Shown here: in pieces, positions 33,415 to 45,915 of the stretch | Position numbering within the stretch: the stretch's first letter is position 1 | Layout: every line of letters begins with the position of its first letter | Source of the DNA: Ciona intestinalis | Taxonomy: Eukaryota; Chordata; Ascidiacea; Phlebobranchia; Cionidae | DNA: 64,000 nt | Reading direction: 5' to 3' | Assembly: GCF_000224145.3 (NCBI RefSeq) | Contig: NC_020176.2 | Location: forward strand, 1,601,703-1,665,702 | Position numbers and translations under genes: made by a program | Notes under the pieces: model-generated | What the model was told of the DNA's origin: nothing | What the model saw: only the letters and a program-made list of their open reading frames with translations | Database searches by the model: none

Positions 33415-34610
33415 ATCCGAAATATAGAATTTTTCTTAAAAGTTTACATGTAATCAACCTTTTCATACTTAATAACGAAAGTTAAACTAATGAAACAACA
33501 AAAAGAAAGTAACAAAACGACAGTGGTTAAAACTGCTTAACTAATACTCAAAGAAAGAGATTAAATAAAACCGTGGCTCTTAAACACCTTACAACCAAAC
33601 CGCTAAAACCTGTCATAATGTACTGCTGTGACGACAGCCGTTGAAAACAGAATTTACTGAATAAATAAATCAATAATTAACTGACTAATTAACGGAGGAA
33701 AGTTTAATGATTAAGTGCAGGCGTTGGTTAAACCAACATTGTTTCTAACTCTTATTATTTGTCTTTCTATATTGCGCGATAACAGTGAAGTATATCTGTG
33801 ACGTCACAGAGGAAAGTTTTTCTTCTTTAAAGTTAAGCGTCATGTATAAACAATGACCTAAATTTAATAGATCCAAGAAATGGTCATTCAAAAGTAACTG
33901 GACCATGAAATAATATTGCTGGACAATAATAGTAAAGTGTTTTGAGACACCTGTTTAAAAAGATCAAAGGAATTATTTCCGACCTTATAAACGGTAATTC
34001 CCGGCTCATTATACGTCTCTATAGGTAATGTTAGTAATTTATGCGTTTTGTAGCGGTAATCATAATAGAATGTTGGTTGTTATTATGTGAATGGCCAGTA
34101 AACGCAAGAATACAGAGGTTTCGCGCTGCGAGTTGCAATAGCTGGGCCTATAATACCCAGGCCCCATTGATCACCCACATAGAAACGAAAGAATTTTCTA
34201 TCTTATGCCGCCGAGAAAATGTAAACATATGCTTAATCAAAAAAAAGACGTGTAGATGCGCTGATTTGTCCTTCCACGACGACCCACAAAGTCAATTCAT
34301 TAATACGGTTTTTATTTATTCTTACAACCAACTATATTTCTGCCAGTTTTGAATCTTACAACAAACAATTACCAAGTTATTTACAGTAATTACCTTTTCC
34401 AAAATGCAGAATAAAGAAAATGTTCTCGACAAAAAGTTTCTTTATCTTACACGTCAAACATCAAGTAACGTATTAGAAGTATTTTTAAAACATCTTTTGA
34501 GATAACATCCCAGATCGACTTGGCCCAAATTTATTTTCTTGGGAATAGAAAAACTGCTACATTTTCCTTTGTGGTTAGACGCGTGGATAATTACAGTAAA
34601 AATAAATTTA

Positions 34611-34811
34611 TATAGTAGGGTGGGGAAAATGGGACACCTTATCATTTCAATTTTCTTGGCATATTTGGTAGTAGCCTAAACAAGGAATATTCCAAGAATT
34701 ATAAAACCTCATTCTCACGACTCCCATAGGCCATTGTTAATTGTTTAAAACACGATTAGGATATTTATATATTACGTATTAAGGTGTCCCATCTTCCCCC
34801 AACCTAATATA
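34611..34811. mobile_element. GGGTGGGG-type MITE (first of an adjacent pair)
   Basis: Ends TATAGTAGGGTGGGGAAAAT and CATCTTCCCCCAACCTAATA. Core in reverse orientation. A second member begins at the next base. Confidence 0.85.
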
Positions 34812-35004
34812 CGGTAGGGTGGAGGAAGATGGGACACCTTTTAACTCTGTTTTCTCGTCGCATTTAGCAGTTAACAATAAACAATCAACCATTTATAAAT
34901 CTATATCTTCACGGCTCTCATAGACCGTTGTTAATTGTTTAAAATACGATCAGGATATCTGGATATTATGTGCTAAAGATGTCCCATCTTCCCCCTCCTA
35001 CTAT
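34812..35004. mobile_element. GGGTGGGG-type MITE (second of an adjacent pair)
   Basis: Ends CGGTAGGGTGGAGGAAGATG and CATCTTCCCCCTCCTACTAT. The core shares orientation with its neighbour (CTCGTCGCATTTAGCAGTTA, TTTAAAATACGATCAGG). The pair may reflect insertion of one element at the TA end of another. Confidence 0.85.
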
Positions 35005-35407
35005 ACTTAAAAAGTTCATTAAAAAGAAAAAATCGCAATACCAAGGATTTTTTAATTGAAATGACGTAGATCTTTCATACTGCCATGCATAAACAGTTGG
35101 ATAAGATCATTTTTTCACAATTATCAAGGGAAGGCTTGGTATGTTAAAATAGCATAAACTGTTTTCTGTATTTCAATTAAATGGAAACTGAAACTTATAC
35201 ATTTCTACTCGGGCATTTTAAACATTTAAACCCAATGTTTTTAAGGCTGTTTTTGCGCACCCAAATGTTTCGCATTAATTAATACAGATTTTGTCAAAAT
35301 AATCCTAACTGCAATAATGCAAAAGCAGCCAAAAATGCATTGTAAACCAGTGTAATTCGCCCTTTTAGTAAAGCCCACTTTTGGAACCATTGGGTCAATG
35401 GGCTCTA

Positions 35408-35584
35408 CTACTCGATATAAATACGATGGAAATCATTTCCACCAAACCCTGCGTTGCATTTTGGGCATTTTCTCTGTCGTGTTTCGTATCTTGTCTTGAT
35501 GCATTTGATGCAAAACACATGAAAACATTTGGTTAACACGGCGTCCTTGTTGTTCACATTACAACATGGACATCTCAGCTTTGT
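35408..35584 (-). other. Rnf20: BRE1 RING-finger exon
   Basis: The last exon (residues 884-941) encodes a C3HC4 RING that binds the E2. Zinc ligands are C888, C891, C903, H905, C908, C911, C923 and C926, in CPCC, CFHVFC and CPKC contexts. The protein ends NDFHRIYIE with tandem TAG stops. All ligands are intact, so the ligase should be catalytically competent. Confidence 0.96.
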
Positions 35585-38500
35585 CTGAAAGAAAATAGGT
35601 TTAGCAAGAATACTAGTTTGGTTTTATTCTATGTGGGTGAGGTCCTTGTCAAGGACCTAAGATTTAAGCAAGATTTGACTCATAACCCCACTGATTTATT
35701 TGCATAAAACATAAAATTCTGGTTCAGTACTTAAGCAGTCACAAGACAAATTTATGTGTACACAAAAAATCAATTTAAAATAACAAAGAAATGGTAAATA
35801 ACAAAAATATGTTATAAAAACTAAAAAAATTCATGGGCCAAATCTGGTCTATACTTTGGTCCCATAACGTGCCATGCTGTTGGACCTCATCCACGTAGAT
35901 TAGAATTCCAAGTAAACGAATACAAAACATTGAGATAAACCCCATTACCTTATATTCCTTGATTTCCTCCATAAGCACTTCGTCAGCACTATACAATCCT
36001 TCTGTCTTCTTATGTTTCTCCAACTTACGACGGAGTTTTGCCCCATCCTCCTATGATGTCATCAATATTTATTATGATGTCATTATACATAATGATGATT
36101 TTGACACACACTGTGTTTATACCAAGTCGACAAAATTCCCATTTCTTCGCTGTTTTAATTATTTGATCTTCGCTACTATTTTCGAGAAGATAAATAAAAA
36201 TTCACACTATGTGCCCACACAAAACAGTCTGTTTCTGTAGTAGTTGACCCAACTAAAGAAATAGCCACCCACAAGCCCAATAGTGACCATTCTTTGGTTG
36301 CTTACCAACATAAGCAACACCACACAACAATCACCTGTAATCGACTTAGTTTGAAATGTTCTTCCTCGAGATTTTCAACTTTTCTATCCATGGATTCCTC
36401 CAGGATAGACAACCTCTCTTTCTTCTTCTCAACATCTCGGAGCAAATCCTCGCGAATCTGTGTCATCTCTACTGCCTGTTGGTGATGGATGGTTGAGTGG
36501 TAACCAAGTTTATGTTATAACACAGGTGTCTTATTTTTGGCATCTTGTGCCTGCTTACGATTTATTACATATGTAACTTTGTTAGGATGATTTTTCAGTG
36601 TATATATTTACATACCATAACTTATGAATGAACGTGTTTATTTATCCTCTTATGGCAGGACAATGACAGTCGTTATAACACAGCGTTCTGTTTCATACAC
36701 CTCTTGCCTGCTTACAAGTTCCCATGTATTTAATTTTGTGGGTTGTTTTTAATTTTTTGAATTAGGACTGACAACTCGGGCAAGGGACAACCAATAAAAG
36801 ACCGGTCAATACAGACTAAATAATCCAACTAACTTTTCTCTTATGCAAATCCATGATCTGCGACCTCAAGTTAAGTTCCTTCTCCATAGTGACGAGGGTT
36901 CCTTGTAAGGATCGCTCTTTTTCCTCCAACATCCGGACTACTTGGTTCTGGGAGTCAACCTTTGTAACAATATGTTACTGTGTTATCATTGTTTATTATT
37001 TAATATGTTTCTTCTTGCTTATGACCTGCCTGACAATGTATTGCTACATTTGCAGGTGAAATGTTGGTTTTTAATAAAATTTACATTTTTTGCGAAAACA
37101 ATTCTTGAAAAATTTAATTTATTATTTACATGGGCGAGGGATTACAAAAGGCATGGTGAAGATCAGAGATTCAGGCCAAAAGTAGCTCATTACCCTATCT
37201 TATGTGTTATATTCATATCAGGCCTACTCGTAATTTATTACATTCTTTATACAACTCATACTTTCACTTGTGAAAATGTAAATTGCAGTAAATTTTGTTA
37301 ACTTATTGTTAGCTTGGACAAACCATTAGTATAGACCACTGAGTTGATGTAAATAGCATTAAGTGTCTATTTAAGGTCACATATCGATATCATTCAGAAC
37401 CCCCCATATTTACCTGCATATGCAACGTGTTGTTCTGATCCTGTAAAACACTTTTTTCTTCTTGTAGAAGTTTGTGAACTTGGTTGGCTTTTATTCTCTG
37501 TATGAAGGAAATGTCAATCAAACTTTAGCAAATTTTTGTACTCTATTTTTTATTTCCAAACAATATAACTGGAGCAAAAATAAAAGTTAACTGAAAGAAC
37601 AAAGCTCATATGTCACCTCAGACATAAGTTTAAAGTTTGCGTCATCTTTCTCACGTAGCTGTTGCAGCAACCTCATGTTTTGTTCCTGCATATCCTCGAA
37701 CGCTTGTCCCGTGACATCCATCTCCGATAGAAGAGCTTCCTCCTCTTGCTTGGTGGCCGAGAGATTGCGCCGAAGCTCGATTATCGTTTCTTCCAATACC
37801 TGGGGTGACAGTGATTAATATAAAGATAATTTAAATGTACGTTATATGATATCCTCACGTGGCGGGAAAACGACAGTCAAGCCATTCCGTTTAAAGTAAT
37901 GGCACCAGTGTAAGAAACTGAAAAAGCATTTGTATTACTGTTTGGGTGAATGGCCAATCTAGACTGTATTTCACAATATAGATAGCTCTATGATTTATAT
38001 GATTTACAGCCAGGAAGTAACAAAAAGGTTTTTTAAATCTTCACACCACCCACACCTACCTTCATCTTTCTCAATGAATCAGCATCCGGACCCCTAAGTA
38101 GAAGCTCCTCTTCTTTCTTCTCTCTCCTATCTTTCTCTTCCTTCACCTTCCCTACCGCATCCGCAAGTTGCTCCTCCGATCTCTGTAGCTTCTTCTCCAA
38201 CTCTTTGCTCCTCGAATCCTCACGAGCAACATCTTCCTCCAACGATCGGATCTTCTTCTCAAGATCATCTCTGGCAGATGTTGCAACTTTTTCATTCGCC
38301 ATTATTTCTGCCTGAAAAATTAAAACAACATATTTTTATATGTTTTTAAAAAAAGAAAAACTTTTAAAAACACTTTTAAAATCAAATACTTTGAAAGTTT
38401 TCATTACTTAATTTGAAAATAGGCATAGGAACTTTAATTGGCATAAACAAACACTAACAAATATTAAATAGGCATGTTAAGTTGACAACATTATAATACA

Positions 38501-41500
38501 AACAGTTATATTCATGAGAAACTATTAAACTTTACAACCATTACCGTCGAATTATTTTACATAGAACATAATATGCTCTCCAGCTTTTATTTGATTATCT
38601 CTGATTTACAATTAACATGATATTCAAACCAAACCTTGTCCCTTTGTTCTTTAGACAATCCCTTGTACATGTCAAGTAATAATTTCAATTCTTTCATTTC
38701 AGCATTTGTTGTTCTGTTTAATAAACAAATCAGCTCTGTATATTGTATAGGTTGCGTGTATTGTTGTTGACTTGCCTGATAAAGTCTTGCCAGATGGCAG
38801 ACTTGTTTGAAAATACACTTTATTCATCAGACGAATGCCAAAAGATTATTAAAGCATATTTCGGATGGGGCAGACTATACTAGAAAAGCCATTTTTTCTA
38901 CATTAATCTATGAGGTTCACTATATTAGTTAACTAGGAGTCTAAGTATAACAGCATTTAACAATGTCACCCCAGATTAGTATATTGCATTCACCACAAAA
39001 CAATATTCAATGAGGTTCCCTATGTTTGATGACTATGAGTGTAACTGCATTTGAACAATTTTACCTCAAATTTTGTTAAAAATTCATAACATATTAGACT
39101 GGCCACTTTGAACTTCAGTATAACTTTAATGTTCTTAACGTTTTTATGAGCATTAAAAATAAAAATAGCCAATAGGTTAACATAAAAACGAACTAACTTG
39201 AGTTCTTTTGATATTTTTTCCATCTCCGTTCCCTTGTCATTCAATTTCTTTTCAAGATCTTCAATTTCTTGGTAAAGTTGGGGATTTGATTTAAACCCAG
39301 GTTGGTTGCTTGTTGCTGAAAGATAACATGTCTTAAAATATAAATTTATAAGAAATTGGTGTGCAAAAAAAGCAGTTTCAAAAAATTGGAGTATTTTCCA
39401 TGACAATTATAAGTTTGCAAACCCCTAAAAAAAGTTAACAACAAATCTGTGATAGGAAATTTACCAACAAATAACTTCACAGATAAATTATATAAAAGTT
39501 CCTCATTTGGGATAAAACATCAAGTGTATTTCCGACGTTTCGTCAGCCATACAGCAAGACTTCATTAGAGAATGTAAGGAAATCTTATATATTTACATTA
39601 TGCCTGGTAGCAGAAATAACAAAATTCCATATATATTTACAACAACACCCATATTAAATGACGGCTAAACCACCAACCCCCAATCGTACCTTCTTCTTCC
39701 TCTTCCACAACTTCTTTCTTCACGTCAACATCTTCCTCCAGCTTGACCGACTTCACTGATGAAAAGAGTTTATCCGACTCATGTTTGATCTCATCTTGCA
39801 ACCTCCGGATCTCTTCTTGTTTAGACTGAACAAAAAAAAACAAAATATAAAGATATAATCATTTAACTTTTTTATACAATTTTTTTATTTTTTTTTAAAT
39901 CAAGCTTCTTAATTAAAGCATTCTAGTGTGGAATTTATTACGTTGAATGTGTAAATCCTAATTTAATACAAAATAATTTGAAACTGTCTTAAGAAAACTC
40001 ATTTTTCATCAGACCAGGAGTTTCAGTGTGTTATATTAGAAACTTTTTAGTAAGTAATAACTAATAGTTTAAACACCCCTTATAAATGTTTGTTCTTTTT
40101 TAAGAAGATTTCAATACACCTTGCAGTCCCAACTTATACAATATATATGTAGACAAAATATCAAAATAAAGTTAAACCAATACTTCATCTTACTTTTGCA
40201 AGTTCATTTTGTAGATCTTTAATTTTACGTTTGTATCGTTGGATCTCTCCCTTCAACTGTCTGTTGTGATTTTGTAGACTATTGATCAGATGACGCATTT
40301 CACGGTTCACTGGCCCCGCTTGCTCATTGGCTGCGAGGTTTTGTTCAAGTTCGGTGTGTAGAGACTCGTAATCGTGTCTCACCTTTTAAAGAAGGAAAAG
40401 TTGACAAAAACTACCAAAAGTAAATCGAAAAATATACACAAACAGGAATTTCGGCAAAAATTCCAAAAAAAGTTGCAAACCTAGTAACTAGTCAGATTTT
40501 TACAACGAAGTGATGTTTACCTTGGCAAGCGTGTCTTCTAACTGGATGAGTTCGTTACGAAGTTTAGTTTGTGTTTGAAGTTCATCAACCTGTAAGTGAG
40601 CGACTTGTTTAGTTAGAAGCTCTTTTGTACACCTGTTATATAAACAATATTGACAGCAACCTTTAAATTGGACTATTTTCATTTTAATTGGACTACTGCT
40701 CTTTTAGTCTTATTTTTTTTTAATTTCTTACTTTTTTATTTTATAATAAATTATGGGCTTTTAATTTTTATACAGAGATTTTTCATCCCTATTTTTAAAC
40801 TCTAAAACCAAAAATCCTAAAAAATAAAATTTAATTCCCCAAATCCTCCCCATACCTCCATTTGTTCAATTCTCCTCAAGTTTGAATTCCTTGTCTGTTG
40901 AATGAGGACCCGCGATTCATCCAACATTGTTTTCATCTGAACACTTTCATGGTATAACACCGAGAACTGGGACTTAAGGGTTCGATATTCGGATGACTGG
41001 ATGATGAGAGAATCAGGGATATTGCGTAACTGGGAAAAGGGTTTTGTTCCATATGGTAAGACAAAGTTAAAAACGTATTTAACATTTAATTAAAAAAAAA
41101 CACACATTTGATCAAACACAGAAATAATTTTGTTCAAAAAGTTGACATTGAAATGATTGAAAAAAAGTTTAAAACATAATAAATTAACTAGAATTAAAAT
41201 GCACAAGACACAGTCGACCAAAATTATGCAAGAATGTTAAATCTGGTGTTGTGACAACATAGCAAAGGTATATAAGCAAGATCACATAGAACTAGAACCA
41301 CCAGCAACAAACTTACATCAATTTTCGCTCGTTCCAACTCCTTTAAACAATCCTGATGTTGCTTCTTCAATGTTTCCAATTCATTCAATCGACTTTCTGC
41401 GAGAAGAACCGCTTCTTCTGCTTGTTCGTTGGGCGCCTGGGGTGAAAAAAAACTTAAAATTAATCAAACTTTGCATGAGACGCACTATGTCTCATGCCCG

Positions 41501-44352
41501 GGAACCTGGGGGGTAAAAGCAAGAGTTGACCCATTATCCAATTAACATTATAACCATGCAACCAAAATAAAATTCAGTTTCCCTAAAGTGTAAATTTTTT
41601 AAAATTTGTTTTATCATCATACACATACCTACATTTGAATAGTATATGTAAAAAGAAATACCTTAGCAGCAGTCTCTGTTTCAGCAGCAGCAGCATTAGA
41701 AGTTGAAGCTTCCACTAAAGTTCCTTTGTTTATTTTGTCTAATGCTTCAGCCAAGTGTCGGGTAAGTCTGGTGGAAAAGTTGTTATTTGGGAATGTATCT
41801 ACTTGTAACAAATTTGCAAGAGATGAGTTTAATCAGGTGGAGAATATGGGGTGGAAAATATAATATATGCTGCCAATTTCTCCAGACATTGTTCAAACCT
41901 TCATAACAAACAAAATTATCCCATTTGATCAACTTTATATTCGATTTTAAGATGTCTATGTGATTTTGAAATGCCATATCCTGTCTAAAGAAGAACTTTA
42001 TTAATCACCTAAAGTAACATACATGGTAGTTCATAAGCTGACACGAGGTGTGTGAAACAGAACACCCGTGTTATAACGACTGTTGTATTCCGGCCACATG
42101 AGGATAAAGCAAGTTACATTCATTCATTACATAATTATGCAACCTACCTGTCTTCTCTAAGCCTCGTCTTTTTCAGCTCCCAGCGAGCGGTCTCCGCCGT
42201 CTCCTGTAGTTCCTCCACTCTCTCCTCCAATAAATTGATCTTCTCTTCCACGTTCGATCGATCCATGTAGAACTTATGGTGTTCTGCCTGTGAAGAGATA
42301 ATTCAATTTTATGCTAATTTATAAAATCCAATATTAAGTATATGTTGACTATCTTCATCCACAGGCAGAATAGTGGTGTGTTTTTACAGGCTGTTCGGAA
42401 AACACTATGCACTGTTCTAATAAATTTTTATTTAGTCTATTACGGGAAGCAGCTGATTAAGTGTTTAAAAACAAAATAGGAAGGGTTTAAGCTGGTATTG
42501 AAGCTAATTTAGTATCGCTTTTATGGATTCTTTAGACTTAACCTTATAAAGATTTTTAATGACAGAAGTTAGGATGAGATGCCACAGTACAGCAGACCAA
42601 TGCAACAAAACATGTGTGAACTGAATTAATTACTTGCAACCCTGTAGTTAGTTCCTGTAGATTATTATTCGCTTCTTCCAGTTTTCCAACCTCTGTCTTC
42701 AGATGTTCCTCAACATTTTCATTTTCTTTGATTGCTCTTGTACAAAAATATTCATATTATAAGTCTGAAATATATATAGGAATAGGCCTATTTACCTTCA
42801 TTTTTTTATTGTAGGCTATTATGTTTTTGTCACGTTAATCAGCTGTTATTGAACAAAGATCTCTTTCAGAATTATACAACTTCCTATTGACTACAGTTGC
42901 TTTGGTTAAATTAAAAAGAAAAAAATCCTAAAACTGGGTTAAAATCTAAAAATGTTTTAAATTATATATACATGTTTGTTTATTGACATATTATATTTGT
43001 TAAATTTAACAATTTAAATTTTATTTCTACATTTAATATATTGATAACAGTTAACAGACCAACTCTCTCACTCAGAAATAGATGTTTGTTGCTTCTTTTG
43101 GTCCAATATAGCATCGATTACTTTTGCAAATGTTCTTCGCGAGAAATCCAACCTGTCCGCCACGTTTTCTTTGATTACTTGAAAGTCGTTGTCACAGAGT
43201 AGCCGGTGGAATGCTGGAAGGAAATTTAATGCAAGTATTTTATTTCGGGTAAATTCCGCTAGGATGATTTGTAATCTTTGTATGTCGCGAAAAAAAGCAA
43301 AATACTCTGGAAAATTAATGCTTTTTGGATTGCAAAAAATTAAAATTCAAAAAGATGAATTACGTATAATTTAACAATACAAATATTGTAAAATATTTGA
43401 ACCTACATTTCTTTTTTAAATCTTCCTCATCTTGAGTTGAGTTTTCTTCAACTACTTCATCGGAGTCCTGTCCGAGTCTTTTTAATGTGATCTTTATGTT
43501 TTCATCCAACTGTACAAAGTGTTATTGATGATATTATAATTTATGTGCAGTAGGTGGAACCTCTTTTTTTCACAACTTTTGAAGCACAACACTGAAAATT
43601 CAATAAAACATGTTTACAATTTTATTATCTTATAAGCTTGAAATATTTACCTGATCCCAGTATCTATTAACGAGACTTAGTGTAGCATCAGTTGCTGTTT
43701 GTTTTGCTTCCATGGTTTCAATCTGATCTTCCAACTCGCGTTCCGCTTGTCTTCTGATCTCAATCTTCTCCCACAACTTCTTGTTCTGGAACTTTAACAT
43801 CTTCAGATCCATCTCTTCCTGAAAACAAGAAAAATAAACAAGTAAGAAAATAAAAAAAGATTTTGAGATGCAGTTCCAAACGTTCAGAGGGAAATAATTT
43901 TGTAAGACGATCAATTTACAAGACAGATATATTCGGTTTAATTTTATCACCACGAATAATTTACAGTTTTTCCGTTACTGTGACAAGGAGTGATGTTTGT
44001 ATTTAAAAAAGTAAAAAATGAACCGATAATGTAATGTGGCGGTGTTTTTATTACTTACAGTTACATTTTAAATTTGAAGAATGTTGTAAATTTATTTTAT
44101 TTACAGATCACCAACAAATTAAACTATATATATAACAGAAAAAAATACTCGATTAGGTTTTTAAACAACTGATATAAGATGCAACACAAAATTAAAAACA
44201 ACAAAAATAGAAAATATGGCATAATAATATCAATATACCAGTGAAGCAACTGGTCCAATGCTGACTGCAGGCAAAATCGTCGTTGGTCTTTTTGCTTGCG
44301 GTTCATCGCTGTCAGATGTTGGTCCTGCGTCCAACTGTCGCTTACTGGCCAT
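35408..44352 (-). CDS. Rnf20: BRE1 E3 ubiquitin ligase (RNF20/RNF40)
   Basis: BRE1 works with the E2 RAD6 to monoubiquitylate histone H2B during transcription elongation in the nucleus. Coding exons in order: 44239-44352, 43651-43818, 43407-43509, 43072-43213, 42634-42736, 42148-42287, 41662-41767, 41317-41436, 40856-41029, 40521-40589, 40194-40382, 39690-39825, 39198-39315, 38635-38713, 38060-38311, 37617-37799, 37414-37497, 36834-36959, 36335-36475, 35949-36050 and 35408-35584. Phases agree throughout: 2826 nt, 941 aa, against roughly 975-1000 in vertebrates. Almost the whole protein is coiled coil; near-identical family blocks are [19 protein letters not shown] and [20 protein letters not shown]. 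The ATG follows an acceptor-like CAG by 11 nt (44364-44365), which would suit spliced-leader trans-splicing. One gene appears to represent both vertebrate paralogues. Confidence 0.96.
35620..35705. repeat. Dispersed repeat, GTGAGGTCCT family
   Basis: TCTATGTGGGTGAGGTCCTT, GACCTAAGATTTAAGCAAGA and CTCATAACCCCACTG match the ordered blocks seen at 20290-20470 and 52585-52690. It lies in the last BRE1 intron, 40 bp from the RING exon. Confidence 0.6.
36640..36770 (-). mobile_element. SINE 3' fragment
   Basis: On the minus strand: AACTTGTAAGCAGGCAAGAG, GTGTATGAAACAGAACGC, GTGTTATAACGACTGTCATT, then AGAGGATAAATAAACAC. This is the 3' half of the intronic SINE without its tRNA head. A shorter piece lies at about 37848-37885. 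Confidence 0.7.
42010..42128 (+). mobile_element. SINE 3' fragment
   Basis: TACATGGTAGTTCATAAGCT, GACACGAGGTGTGTGAAACA, CCCGTGTTATAACGACTG, CCGGCCACATGAGGATAAAG and a CATTCATTAC end. It lies in a BRE1 intron, about 20 bp short of exon 42148-42287. Confidence 0.75.
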
Positions 44353-45915
44353 CGTAATTAACCCTGATGACGAATTTTAACAAAAGTATTCGTATAAAAC
44401 AGAGCCCGTCTTTACAAAACTTTAATTATTACTAACAGAAAAACCAAACGCGCGCACTTAAAAATAAAATCCCCTATATGAAGCTAGTTAAGCGTATTAA
44501 ACTTTAATATATTTCGGGGAGTAATATTGGTAAAATAAACTCTTCATCCAGTAACGAAAATCGATCGGTGTTTTAAAAACACTGTATAAAACATTATTTA
44601 CGTAAAACTGCCGTAAATAGAGTGATATACTCTATTCTAAAATCAGCTATTGCTTTGCATACATGATATATATGCACACCAAAGTAAGTATATGTCTGAT
44701 ACACACACTGTCATATACACACAGTAACCAACATTTTTATTAACAGACTCCTGCATATGACCATATCCTGTGACTGACCTTTTGATGAAATTAAATAACC
44801 TATTTAAATTGAAAAAGTGTGACTAATTTTTATCACTTCTCTAGCTTTCTGTTCGGCAAAGAATCGAAACATAGCCAAAACATATGAACAAAGAGAAGAC
44901 ATTTAGAAAGCTTCTACATATTTATTTTGTTAATCACCCTGATACAAAATCAACATGTTATATGTGGTGAGTGTACTATACACAAGGTTTACCTTCAAAT
45001 TTGTGGTGATTAAATGAGAAGTGCCTGTAGCTGGAATGAAGGGGGTAATACTTTATCAATTCCGCAGAAGTGTCGGAATAAAATACTTATGCAACTGTTG
45101 TAATGCACCAAAAAAAGGTATTGCTATCTATGGGCAAGGAAAAGAATCAAAAATGTGAAATAAATGCAGCAAGAAATAACAAAACAGGCCAAGAGTATGG
45201 AAGCAATTAGTTCAATATAAAAGTGATTGTACGCACGTACATATTATCCCTGCAGTGAAGTACTGCTTTATATAAATTCACTTATAACTTTAAAACATTC
45301 TATCAAGCAAATAGATTGGCACATGCTGATGTCCAAATGGAGTTTTCCATCCAAAAACACAGTCAATGAGAACATTTGAATTTAAAATGCAAGCAAAAAA
45401 CAATCAACAAATTTTACAAAAGATTTAAACACGTTGAAAAATCTGTTGTGCAATAAATTTGTAACAGAAACAATTAAGAAACAAAAGTCACAAATCCATT
45501 TTTTTAAAGAAATCAAAATGTTCTTTGGTCGGTTATATAGTGCATTTGATAGTGCAGATTTTGCATTGCGGTGCATGAAAGCAGGTTATATGGTTTAATA
45601 GTGGTTGAAAATGCTCTTAAGGGGAATATAGAAAAATGAAAATAGAACTGAATAATTTACTAGCAAATGAAACTTGTCAACCAAATTTTTAAAAATTAAT
45701 AAAAAATTATCGCAATTTAAAATTATTTTTGGGGGGTTAATAATAATCTAGCAGTTAGTAGGTTAGTGGGAATGTGACTTTTGTTAAATTAAAATCATGA
45801 AATTATTTTTAATATACCGGTGCCTGGACATACTGAATGTTCGATACAATAGTAGGAAATATTCTACACAGGTTATTGCACTTTTGGTATATTTTGATGC
45901 TAGCTAGACAAGAAC
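44353..45915. other. Interval between BRE1 and EVI5
   Basis: AT-rich 1.56 kb spacer holding the BRE1 5' flank and the EVI5 3' UTR. No exon, MITE or SINE was recognised. Short open frames here are unsupported. Confidence 0.5.

Larger units (their letters stand above)
26960..35407. other. DYRK 5' flank and BRE1 3' flank, MITE-rich
   Basis: Apart from the alternative exon candidate at 30427-30523, no exon was recognised in this 8.4 kb. It contains at least eight MITEs, a hairpin at 28321-28396 and a CpG-rich patch around 28150-28260 (GGCGCCGGCGGGTGGCC, TACGTCAC, TTACGTCATGG, ACGCGGGCGGCG) that could be a DYRK promoter. Stretches such as 28400-30420 show nothing further that I can identify. Confidence 0.5.

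Noticed and set aside
34041..34352. 103-codon plus-strand open frame with a hydrophobic start.
   Set aside because: No family similarity, no splice context and ordinary intergenic composition; the length is within chance expectation.
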